A stretch of DNA of 64,000 nucleotides from Telmatactis stephensoni (Eukaryota > Cnidaria > Anthozoa > Actiniaria > Isophelliidae). Shown here piece by piece: positions 35,133-46,892 of this stretch. The position numbers were made by a program, and so were the translations under genes. The notes below the pieces were generated by a model. That model saw only the letters and a program-made list of their open reading frames with translations, made no database searches and was not told where the DNA came from. The DNA is taken from the NCBI GenBank assembly GCA_029948255.1, contig JALIZF010001879.1, positions 186,001-250,000 on the forward strand, read 5' to 3'. Every line of letters begins with the position of its first letter. Within the stretch, counting starts at the first letter, position 1.

Positions 35133-38100
35133 ATGTTAGCAAAACTTTGGCAGTGGTTTATCGTTCTGACATGCGCAGTCATGGTACATGGAATGACCAA
35201 AGGTCCTGCAAGAGCCGAATGCAAGAGAATGGCAACATTTAGAAAATTTCTCAAGGTAAAACTTAGATGTTGAATTCAGTTTCCGCAGATGAGACTCCTT
35301 CGTCGCACAGGTCTCATCACTCAGTGGGATTGTTTTGTAGTTCATTTGTTTTACTTAGCCAGAGTGTTGCTATGGATAGGAAATATCTACATATGATTAA
35401 ATCTTGAATTCTCCAACTAGATCACATTCTAACGGGTCACGTGATTGCAACACATGACGTCACTAGTTTCCAAGCCTGCGCGCATCAGTGTTTACGAACC
35501 AACGGTTGTAAATCGTACAATTACCAAGAAACAGGATCCCATCTTCACATCTGTCAATTAAGTAATCATTCCAAGGCCTCCGCGCCAGCATCAGATTACG
35601 TCATTAAGGCAGGATACTCGTATTATGACGCTGATGATTACGTAAGTACCGGATCAGTGAGAAATATCTGATTTGACATGAAATAACATGAAGATGTTAG
35701 TTTTGTTGACTGATTCTAAGAGTGTGTAAGATCGACTGTTCTTCAGGTGTTTTATTACTGAGAACATGCGCCTTTATATAATATAATTGACATATTACGC
35801 GTGAGCTTGGTCGAGAACCGTATCTGATTAAAATAGACGCACATATGACGTCACAAAATATCACACGCCCTCTGATTGGTTGAAGTATTTTAATAAATAT
35901 TACTTTTTAAAAAGATTTCCTTTTTCGTGCGTCTGTACTAATAAATGCACAGAAGACATAAAAGTGTGGCGAGAGCTGAAACAGTACTTTTTTGTTCTCA
36001 CCGTATTTTAACGTCATCTATGTTGCAGTGATTCCATCAACTTTAATTTTGTTGTTAGATTTTCCGGTCTGGCTGTGCGTCCAATCCTTGTCAGAATGGA
36101 GGAACTTGTAGTTTCGGTGGTACTGACGACTATGAATGTAAATGTGTTGAGAGTTATGGAGGACAACACTGTAAGATATGGATAGGTAGGTATCGAACAT
36201 GTCTCTTGCTAGTGCTGTCCTAGACCCTAACCTTTTTAATTTCTTTAGTTTGGTACTTCAACTCTAAGCTTTTACAACCGCAGCCAAACAAACATTTATT
36301 TGATCTAATTAATTAACCAGGAAACCTTTTATTTTATACAAACAGGACAAAACGGCTCGTCTACTGCGTTTCCAGGAAGATCTTGTTTCTACATCAAGAC
36401 CTATAAAATGGATAATGGTGACGGTAACTATTGGATCGATCCAACGAGGTCTGGGAGTCCTTTCCTCGTGTATTGTGACATGACAACAGATGGAGGTAAT
36501 GTCTTTCCTTGCCGACAATTGTTTTCTCGGATAGGGGCGGTTCAGTGCATGGGAAATACCATTTTCCAAATCAGTATGGTACCCCTCATATGCGAGGAAT
36601 TATTTTACCAAAAACTGTACTCGTTCAACGTAAAATGGAGACCACTTGTTCATATGTACAATTAAACTAATCTGGGACTCTCATTATTATGAAATTGAAC
36701 TAAAGATATCTTGTATGAATCTAAATATATTTGTCTTATTTAAACCGGTTTCGTTTTCGCTCATTTCCAATTAATGATAGGAAATATCGAGGAAATATCT
36801 AGGAAATTGCATTTTCCAATGATAGGAACTAGACAAAATGTAGGAAATTAAAAAATACATATCCTACATATTTCCTAGATATTTCCTATCATAGGAAATT
36901 GCGTTTTCCTACATATTTCCTACCTTTTCATTTTATGATTGGAAATATCTAGGAAATAATTATGTAGGAAAATGTATTTTCCTACATGTTGTCCAGTTCC
37001 TATAATTGGAAAATTCAATTTTCTAGATATTTCCTAGATATTTCCTATCATGCATTGGAAATGAGCAATAATTTCCAGTGGTACTAGCTCACTGCATCTC
37101 TTCATTCAGGAGCGAACGTCTAAATTAAAACAAATATCATTAATTTGGACTCTTACAAGGTTTATAATACGTCTCCCTCGCTTGCCTCTACCAGTGGCGT
37201 CACGCAACGCTTGGAGAAAGCGTTGCGTGACGACACTCGTGACAGGTGAAATGCTCCAAGTAGTATGATTCACTGATTCCGTTCAATAGCAAGCATTTCG
37301 ACCACCCATCACGGTCAAAGCTAAGATTCTCCTGTATGGATCTTACAAACCGTGGAATAGCTCAACCATAGGATAGATTTTCAAAGAAATGACCAATGCA
37401 TATTGCTGGGTTTCATGCAACCCAAGAATTAGTAAGTTTTATTCTTTGTTTTATAGGAGGGTGGACACTTGTAAAGAAAAGGATTTTATCATCTTCATCA
37501 GCTCCCGCTAATTCTGTAACCCTTGTTGATAAATACCGTAACGTAGGAAGCCTCGATGGTACTGTGTACATTTCACCAACCGGACTAAACTTAATGAAGA
37601 CTGAGATGGGTTTCAATCAGATACGCTATTTGTGTCGTAAAAAGTCTGTAGGGCGTACAGTTCACGTGATGACGGCCTTGAATGACCTTGGTTTTGATGC
37701 AGTCAGGTAAGTTTGAATAAAGTGCAGTAGTTGTGCTTTAAATAGAATATGCTCTGCATATGACATCATCCGTGCGTCTGTACTGTAATCGCACCTGTTC
37801 TCCAGGTGCGCATATAATATACCAATTATCATATAAAAGAGAACAGACTCAACTGATAGATCGATTTTTTAGGATCGTTCATAATCTATCTAAGACAGTG
37901 AGGCCTTCGGTACGTGAATGACACTTTCCTAGCTAGCCTTCAGAAGGCTTTGAAGCGGTATTTGGATTCTCATTAGAAGAGACTAGGAATGCGTAAAATT
38001 CAGTATTCACAAGATCAAACGTTAATTTTGAAATAGTCGTATAAAAGAACCTGAGTGCATATATAACTCTTCTCTATTCAGGTTCTTTGTTAGCTCCATC

Positions 38101-38541
38101 TCTCCATTACCAAAGGCTTTGCTTCTCCGAATCCAAATACGCCATTAGAACCGCTGTAAGAAAAAAAAAACACAACACTAGGGATTATTACTTATAGTAC
38201 TGTAAATAGTCTTTCTCTACTTTTCCCTATGCAGATACTTTGCCATCTCCAGCTCTCCATTACCAAAGGCTTGCGGTTCGTATGTTGTTTTACCAGACGA
38301 CAATTCAGTATTGTCTACCAACTGCGGCAAGTGGGGAAAGCTGGCAAATGGTAACACTAAGGTAGACAGATGGGGAAATCATAAGTACTCGGGAGATTGG
38401 CGACCATATAGCCGAATGATGTACTGGGAAGGCTATAAAAGTAAACTGAGTATTTCTTTCATCGGCTCTAACTATTGGTGCGATGATTTGAAAGTAGATA
38501 ATCTTAAAGGTGGGGATTTTTGGAGAATGTTTGTACGTTGA
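35133..38541 (+). CDS. Secreted PAN/EGF/fibrinogen-like protein, copy D, frameshifted in exon 1
   Basis: Six exons as in B and C: 35133-35255, 35421-35641, 36059-36185, 36346-36495, 37457-37706, 38235-38541. Exons 2-6 are intact: PAN/apple domain, six-cysteine EGF, YWIDP and CDMTTDGG, GGWTLVKK, and a C-terminal exon three codons longer than in B and C (extra GYKSKLS region). Exon 1 lacks one A relative to B and C (ACATTTAG instead of ACATTTAAG near 35239). Splicing with the family's sites then puts a TAA four codons into exon 2. It is either a very young pseudogene or an assembly error. No ATG-started frame could make the mature part with a signal peptide. Confidence 0.8.
36765..37075. repeat. 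Cluster of TTTCCTAGATATTTCC palindromes
   Basis: In intron 4 of copy D. TAGGAAATATCTAGGAAAT and its complement occur several times in both orientations, so the region can fold in multiple ways. MITE-like; no ORF. Confidence 0.8.
38082..38118 (+). pseudogene. Truncated duplicate of exon 6 start in copy D
   Basis: After an acceptor-like TATTCAG comes GTTCTTTGTTAGCTCCATCT then CTCCATTACCAAAGGCT, the beginning of the family's exon 6. Similarity ends at once. The intact exon 6 starts 153 bp later with ATACTTTGCC. Confidence 0.75.
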
Positions 38542-38588
38542 AAAAGGCAAATACTAAAACTATGAACACCGGAATGTCGAAAACCAAA

Positions 38589-38937
38589 AAAGAATAGAAT
38601 AGAATAGAATAGAATAGAATAGAATAGAATAGAATAGAATAGAATAGAATAGAATAGAATAGAATAGAATAGAATAGAATGGAATGGAATGGAATGGAAT
38701 GGAATGGAATGGAATGGAATGGAATGGAATGGAATGGAATGGAATGGAATGGAATGGAATGGAATGGAATGGAATGGAATGGAATGGAATGGAATGGTAT
38801 GGAATGGTATGGAATGGTATGGAATGGTATGGAATGGTATGGAATGGTATAGAATGGTATGGAATGGTATGGAATGGTATGGAATGGTATGGAAATGGAA
38901 TGGAATGGAATGGAATGGAATGGTATGGAATGGAATA
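38589..38937. repeat. Pentanucleotide satellite, AGAAT to GGAAT
   Basis: Uninterrupted 5-bp tandem array beginning about 50 bp past the copy D stop. It runs as (AGAAT)n, changes to (GGAAT)n, then to GGAATGGTAT units. ORFs of Met-Glu-Trp-Asn-Gly type are translations of the repeat. Confidence 0.97.
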
Positions 38938-41217
38938 ATAATAATAGTAAGAATTCCAGTTCTACGACGTATTGTTTCTTCAAGTTTCTCAAATTATGAA
39001 ATAAAAGTTGAAATAAAAGTTGAAATAACCAACAGAAAAGAAAAAACAGTTTTCCAGTTGTGTTATTTGGACGTTTCAGTATTCTGGTTTTCCGGTGTTC
39101 CGGCAATCCTGATTTTGGTACTATGTAATTTGGAAATGGCCATCTGCATAGTGTATAGAGCCTTACAGACACTTCTATGATACGGACAACACTCTTTGAT
39201 GAAGTACGTGCAGTAAAAAACAACACCCCGTAATACGAACACTTTTCTTTGTCCCTTTGTTGTCCGTATCATGGAGGTTCAACTAATAATGTACCAAAAC
39301 TTCGACTAAAACAGTGATGTCAAAAATAAAATTAGTGTTAATTTTTCCTTTCTCGACGTTCTCGAACGCCTTTCCCCATTCGCATGACTGATCACCAAAC
39401 AATAGAATGAAGTCGAGGCTGAGGTGGATAAATCTATACATTCACTGTATTTTATCGACATCAACCTCGACTTGAATCTGTTGTTTTCTGTTTAGCTATG
39501 CAAATTCGGAAAGGTCTATACGGCTACTATAAACAGAATTTGACTTGTCTGTGTGCGGCGAGAAGCATAGTGCATTTGTAGATTGCTTTTCTATTCACAG
39601 AAATGAATCGAAAAATGATATTGTACCTGTGAACTGCGTAGGCAGATCAGTCGCGAAATTCTATATATTTATTAAAGATATAGTGCACGCAATGACGAGG
39701 AATTCCACCAAGCAAGTTGTTGTCTTGTCTCTCCGCGTCTCTCCGCGTGCTGTACCGGCCCTGCTGGCAGAGAGATTTTCCAAAGTTTACCCTCGCTCTT
39801 CGAGAAGCTTTAGAAAATCCCTTTGCCAAGAGGATCAAGAGGGCAGGTATATAATAGACTATGCACTGTACTGCGCGGCGTGCAGTTTTTAATTTCATAT
39901 CAAGGTTATATTTTACAAGCTATTCGGTAATGTACGTCCCGATTCTTTTTCACCGTCTCGCATCGTCAAACGAAACAAACAAACATTTCGAGTAATTATC
40001 TCTCATGCTTGAAATAAAGGGTTTGCCATAAGCACAGATGATGAGCTGTTTTATTGTTGATTGAGAAATAAAGAAAATATTCTACATCAGGGAAAGAGAC
40101 TTGTTAAAAATGAAATGATGACTAATAGGGCGGTGAACCGAAACCGCACATTAGGGAAACCAGTGAATCGTTGCGTTTTACAGGAGCCCATAACTAGGAG
40201 CGTCCATGATGCATTAGGTTCGCTCACCGCATTTTCGCATGATCGTGCCTATTTTAACTCGTGGATTGCAAATCTACGAGTTATAGTGAGGGGTCGAAAT
40301 ATGCAAATGTATCACTCGCAAATTGTTTAAACTATGTTACTGCGCATGCTCGACGTGAATGAAGGCAGGCCGAAATTTACGGGACTCCTGTGTTATTCAA
40401 ATCACGATGCATCAGGATTGTATGTGAACAGAACGATTCTGTAAACAAGGTCTGGAGTGTTGAAATTCTACTCGTGACTCCGTGGAGCCTTCAAGATGGT
40501 CAGATGATTGACACGACAACTTCTTTCATTAGTAAGATCATGCCTAGAGTAGAGATTCCTTGACTTTCCTGGGACTTTCCTCGTGCTCACACTTCGGTAT
40601 TAAGATTGGATGTGTCGGATCAGTTAGGGGGAAACTTGCTGATAGTTAATTTATTATTCCTTGCCACATTTTGTATTGTACTACTCTGCTTGGAATAACT
40701 TTCATCGCATCTCCATTGAGCTGTTCGATATTCGGACGTGAAAACCTTTCTGGGTGGACTTTGTACGTCGCTGTCAAGCAACAAATCGTCGCAAGTCCAA
40801 AATCAAAGTCATCCAAGCTTTTAGTGTTGTACTTTATCACCACGCGAGTAAATGTTAGAATAAAAAGCAAACAAAAACATTTTGAGTACAAACTGCCGCC
40901 TGAAACAGCCTGAAACTGGCCGTGAGTCGAGCCGCTAGTTTGTGTTTGTACTATTTGATCAAAATGCAAACATGATGTTTCATTTTATTCACCGTAGCCT
41001 TTGACGAGTCAGCTAATATTGTAGCTGTAGGCAAAACTTGTGTAACTTGGACAAAATAACACAGTGGATCTAACTGACTTTTTGTAAAATCTGGTGTAAT
41101 TGATTGACTGTACACGTTGAAACGCATGTTGTAACAAATATAAATACTGATAAACGAGAGATTTATATACATTGTACGTATGTGATGGAATTGTATTTAT
41201 CTGATTCGTTTGATCTA
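38938..41217. other. Intergenic, no gene supported
   Basis: Contains weak hairpins at about 39408-39475 (AGTCGAGG ... CCTCGACT) and 39756-39850. The overlapping opposite-strand ORFs at 39545-39898 look like nothing known and are probably chance. Confidence 0.45.
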
Positions 41218-43024
41218 TTAAGGTGTTTCAAAGTAGTTGTTGACGCGCTACACCTCTCATTTTAAATTCGCGATTTCATGGACTTCTTCTCGTCGGATCA
41301 AAATATCCTTTGGACAAATTATCAAGCAAAGATTGAATTTTTGAATGATAGTAATTTTAAGTCAATCTGTGTTTTTACAGCAAAGATAATCAATGATCGT
41401 TTAAATCAGTCTTTCTAAAATATCTCCCGTTTACGATGAGCTTTTGAAAAACGAAAACATAGGCCTAAAACTTCACATTCATGCACACATACTTATAGTA
41501 AAATCAGACAGTTTAAACAGAGCGATTTTGAGTACTAGACGCAAACATTTTTTATGCGTATTTTGCGTCGCAAAAACTAAGGTATGGCTTGTCATGCAGA
41601 AAAGAAATACTCGGCGCTCAAACATATGCGCCAAAATACTGAAAACACGTTGCTATATTGTTGTTCTTTCTCTCTGGTAAATTGCACTGGTTTAAGTGTT
41701 CATTTGGCGGAGTTATGATTTTTCTTCTGATAGTATATGGGATTCACTAGCTGCGACAATTTTAACTTTCAAGCGGCGTAAGAGATATCTCTTCAAGTCA
41801 TCACTGTTTAGAGCCCAAAATCACGGCTATACTTACTCAAAGTATCATAAAACACGCAGCAGAAATTTATTAAATTTGATATGTAAAGCAACATTTTTAA
41901 ATTTCACTTGAATACAGTGCTTCAAACGCGCCGGAGTAGAATCAAACTCGTGTGTACAAATGCATGACGATGGCGTGATGCTTGCTAATTATGTCACGGT
42001 ACATTCCTTCGCGCCCGTGTTACGACGCATTTGCATATAGTGCCTTTACACTTCATTTCGATGCAATGCCTGCAACTAAAAGTTCGAGAAGTAAGAAAAA
42101 CCGTAGACTTGCTGCACGTTTGGCAAGAGAAAAAAGATGGAGGAGCCGCAACTAATTTTTCCAATTTCGAGTTTTGTGTGATCCTAGTTCAAATAAAACC
42201 GCGGTATGCAAATGCATCGTAACACGGGTGCGAAGGAATGTAGCGTGACATAATCAGCAAGCATCACGCCATCGTCATGCATTTGTACACACGGGTTTGA
42301 TTCGACTCCGGCGCGTTTGAAGCACTGTATTCAAGTGAAATTTAAAAATGTTGCTTTACATATCAAATTTAATAAATTTCTGCTGCGTGTTTTATGATAC
42401 TTTGAGTAAGTATAGCCGTGATTTTGGGCTCTAAACAGTGATGACTTGAAGAGATATCTCTTACGCCGCTTGAAAGTTAAAATTGTCGCAGCTAGTGAAT
42501 CCCATATACTATCAGAAGAAAAATCATAACTCCGCCAAATGAACACTTAAACCAGTGCAATTTACCAGAGAGAAAGAACAACAATATAGCAACGTGTTTT
42601 CAGTATTTTGGCGCATATGTTTGAGCGCCGAGTATTTCTTTTCTGCATGACAAGCTATACCTTAGTTTTTGCGACGCAAAATACGCATAAAAAATGTTTG
42701 CGTCTAGTACTCAAAATCGCTCTGTTTAAACTGTCTGATTTTACTATAAGTATGTGTGCATGAATGTGAAGTTTTAGGCCTATGTTTTCGTTTTTCAAAA
42801 GCTCATCGTAAACGGGAGATATTTTAGAAAGACTGATTTAAACGATCATTGATTATCTTTGCTGTAAAAACACAGATTGACTTAAAATTACTATCATTCA
42901 AAAATTCAATCTTTGCCTGATAATTTGTCCAAAGGATATTTTGATCCGACGAGAAGAAGTCCATGAAATCGCGAATTTAAAATGAGAGGTGTAGCGCGTC
43001 AACAACTACTTTGAAACACCTTAA
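41218..43024. mobile_element. 1.8-kb TTAA-flanked palindromic (foldback) element
   Basis: Left arm from 41222 (GGTGTTTCAAAGTAGTTG) and right arm ending at 43020 (CAACTACTTTGAAACACC) are about 810 bp each and almost perfectly complementary. The spacer is about 42040-42200. TTAA lies on each side (41218-41221 and 43021-43024), the target duplication used by piggyBac-type transposons. No transposase is present. The same 71-codon ORF appears in both arms (41696-41911 plus, 42331-42546 minus) simply because the arms match. Confidence 0.9.
42066..42155 (+). CDS. 29-residue highly basic microORF in the palindrome spacer
   Basis: The only non-palindromic part of the element contains an ATG frame of 30 codons. 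Nearly half of its residues are Lys or Arg (SSRSKKNRRLAARLARE, then a Trp, then more Arg). No family recognised. It could be a captured exon fragment with a nuclear-localisation-like tract, or chance. Confidence 0.25.
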   Translation: MPATKSSRSKKNRRLAARLAREKRWRSRN

Positions 43025-43790
43025 AAGCGTCGAATACGGCACCTTTCACACGATGCAACGTACAATGGGTCACGCAATACAGGAAACCAATTTCGCTCCA
43101 AAAAGCGTCTAGTTTTTCAGAAATGAATTCAGACTTTCGCCGCACGCTAGAATGAGTCTGATGCAACACAGGCAACCAGTTTCGAACGCTCCACATAAAA
43201 GTATGCGTGTTATTCATCGAGAATAAAATTTATGGCTTGAAATTCTACCAAAGGCTAAGGATTACACAAAAGACACTTCATGAAAGTAAAAAAAAAAAAA
43301 CTAAATGGGAATAACATTCAGCTCTCAATGCTTTATGGGCTTCTGCTCTGCACATATAGCTCAGTCCACGAGTTATGTCCGCCATTGGCGGTTTGATTTT
43401 TAGACCAATTAAAGGTCCACACTTCCATATAGTTATGGGTCCTGGTTTTATAAATATCCTGTGAATCTTCATCGTAGTAAAAGACGAGACTATAAAGCAA
43501 TGAAATGAAAAGAAACTAAAAGAACAGATGAACAAGATGGACTGTTCTAATTCACGCTCATGGGCAACTATTGGGATACCTGTGGAAAAAAGTCGAAGGT
43601 GGTCTGGATCTGAATTAGAACCCATACCTTTTCGCAGTTTTACTCTTGCACCACACTACAAAACTTTGAAAGTTTTGGTTTTTTTCGGTTGTGTGTTGTG
43701 CCGTTTATATTTCTTTCTAAATTTTACAGTAAAAAAGTCGAAACAAGATGCCTTATAGAACTGTTTTATTGCTCTTTGTACCCGGATAAA
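43025..43790. other. Upstream region of RRN3
   Basis: No exon seen. The RRN3 promoter should lie here or just inside; I cannot place it. ORFs on both strands have no recognisable content. Confidence 0.4.
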
Positions 43791-46700
43791 ATGTCCAATG
43801 ATAATGAAGACGGTGAAGAAAAATCACCGTGTGATGTTGGTGGGTCTTCCAAATCGTTGCCAGACAACTTTGAGGAGAATCCTCCTGCGGTACCAGGAGC
43901 TGTGTTGGTTAGTTCTTTGATTATAACTCAGGCCTTGGAAAATTTTGAAAACGTAAGTACTATTGTCTATATACAATAACTGGGTTTGATAGTATCTGTC
44001 GTGTTGGATGCAGAATTTTCTCTATTTTTGTACTGTAACACGTGATCCAACTGTTTTGAAGGTTTGTCTGTGGGAATAACTATGGAATACCCCGCAAATG
44101 ATATTGATGTAGTCGATCTTTTTGAAAACGACGCAGAAACACAATAGAAACACAATAGGTTGAATATCATGAATATCATTTGTGGGGGTATTCTTGCATA
44201 AATTCGTTTCATACTTTTCTAGGGACAGAGAAAAGAGTATGATGCCCTGGTCCAAAAGCTTGCTGATCCAAGTCTAAAGGTACATTTTTGTGAAGAAATA
44301 GAAAATGCACATGCATGTTGTGTGCAGATTTAGAGCACACGGGGATTGATCAGAGCATGAGAGAAGACTGTTAAGAGAAGCATGAGGCTATGCCTAAATG
44401 CTTCTCGAGTGTTTTGATCAATCCTCAAGTGCTCTGCACACAGCACAGCAGGCTATTTTTTATTTCTTTTATAAAATATGTTTTCAAGCAAATTCAGTGT
44501 TCATTTACACTGACAAAAAATTCCAAAAGTGTGTGTGTGTGTGCTGTGTGCATATTTAGAGTTCACAGTATAAGTGTCCTTCAGCCAATGAGAGTATGTG
44601 TTATGTGATGGTCATTTTATAACTCTTAGATCCGCGATGATCTATTGCAATGAGCTCCACGTGACCCTGAATTCCTTAGGGGTGCCCCCGCATCATGAGG
44701 ACCGCTGGCCAGCAAGCCTCGATTTTAACTTTGCCTAAATTGCATTTAGCCACATTAAAATATTTATAATATTTTAGTTTAGTGTCAACTTACTTTGTAA
44801 TGTATGTATCTATTTTTTGTTCAAATAGCCTGTTCATCTTCGACGATTTCTCAAGGCATTAAAAAGATGTGCATCATTATTGACCAAAAAATGTGATATC
44901 CTTGTAGGAACAGTTCTGGTAAAAATTTAGAAATGAATAGTAAAGACTTGTTTTAGATGCTTCAGTGTTTTCCCAATTCCCATTCCTCTCATTAGAATTC
45001 AAAGTGGATACCAGCACCTTTCTACTTATCCTCCTGTGCAGATGATGTGTGGCACTTCTGGTTCCCTTTATTCTCATTAGTGTGGGAATGAAGGTAGCAG
45101 GAAGTGCCACATAACCTCTGCACAGGGGGCTACTGTCCACTGGGTATACATTGTAAGGCCTGGTTTAAACAAGTTACCAATGCCAGTAGAGTAGATTTCG
45201 TATGACTGTGAAAACGGCACTGCACGGTCATGGCACGGTTACAGCAGGAATCTCAAATGTTTTTATAGACATCATGACACTGACATGGTCACGACAAGGT
45301 GTGGTCCATTTCACACTTATACGAAATCTGCTTTAACATGTACAACCTCAGTAGTGTACTGGTCAACTAAGACTAGCGGTGCTTGATTTTTTTTGTCACA
45401 CCTATATGTGTAATACACATTTATTAATATACTATATACTGAATCTGTGTATGTCGCTTGTGATTTGTCACTAGAGTGAACCAATGTTTAAGGTAAACCT
45501 AACTCCTTGTTCTGAATGTACCGCATGTTCAAATTCTACTGAGCACCCTTCCTTACGGGAAGTTGTAATTTCATAGTTGTAAAATGCTGAATATTCCATC
45601 TCTGGATGCTAGGCTCACTTCCCAATCAACCTATAGGCTATCTGGTTGGTTCTCTTTTTTTCCATTCTTATAGGCGGGTGCAATGTGACATCATTGATGA
45701 TTATGCATAATAAAATTTTTGAGCTATATGAAATCATACACCAGATAGTTTTTGAAATATTAGCATTTTAATTTTAAAAAGTTTAAAGTAAATGTATGGT
45801 TGGTTGGCACTTTTTTGCCAACCAAACAAACATCACTATAAAATTTGCAAAATGAAAAGCTAATTTCTCAAAATCTATTGAAGCAATAATTGCTCTCAGA
45901 ATTTCAGGTATTGCTAAAAGCGATGCCTTTTCATTTCTAGAGGCAGTTTGTCTATAGCTTGAAATTCAATATTATGCAAATGAGGCAAAATGCAAACAAT
46001 GCCTCCTCAAGATTATAGCTTTGATTGAGGATGGCTATAATATACATGGCTTCCAAGAAGTTTTGAACTACTTTAAAATTTTTATGGTTTGAATAAATTT
46101 TCAGAAAGTTAACTGGGCAAATTCTGATAAGGAGACTGCAGAGGAATTTATTGACTTTTTAATGACATTGGTGTCAGCACAGACATTCTACTTAAAAGCT
46201 TGTCTGCGAATGCTCACAAAACTCTTCCTTCCAAGTAAGTATACTAAAATAAGATAGGCATTGACTATAAATGTACCTGTCAAACAAAAGAGCACATGTA
46301 ATTGAAAAATATATCATTTTTTCTTACATGTAGTATAAAATTAATTATAAATATAAATTGTATAAGTTATGTTAAAGTAAAGTAAAGCAACCATATTTTA
46401 TGTCGATAACTCGTTACATTTATTTGACTTACCGATAAACTTGAGGTTGACGGTGCACTCATTTTACTTTCCTCTCTCCATCAGTGCTCCGTTTTAAGGA
46501 TATTTAAAGCTACTTAAAGCTGCACAGAAAGGAAAGAAATTGAAACAAGGATGTGAGATCTGGGGATCAAACTCTGGACCTCTTGCACTGAAGGCTGTGC
46601 ACTAACCAACTGTGCCATCCCTGCTCCTAATGCTCTAGAGATACTATAATTTTTTTCTAATTTTTGCAGTCTAATTATTTTCTAATTTTTTCTTAGTCAA

Positions 46701-46861
46701 AGACCCACTGCTTTCTTTTAACTTTGTGGTTTAATAGGGCATGAAAAATGGACAACAGGCTTTAACATATATTACAGTGTACAAATTTACTGCAGCAATA
46801 ACAGAAAGAAAGATGTAGGACAGTGGACCTAATCCATTAGGGAAGGTTCATTTAATATGAC

Positions 46862-46892
<31 letters not shown>

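Noticed and set aside
38504..39226. 240-residue and other ORFs of HSIPF or MEWNG repeats
   Set aside because: Translations of the pentanucleotide satellite.
39545..39898. Overlapping opposite-strand ORFs of 115 and 83 codons
   Set aside because: No recognisable domain; sequence is partly self-complementary.
41696..42546. Same 71-residue ORF on both strands
   Set aside because: Caused by the palindrome arms; no motif.
46563..46626. Possible tRNA gene
   Set aside because: Box spacing fits tRNA ancestry, but it is attached to a shared non-tRNA body and related units occur nearby, so it is a SINE.
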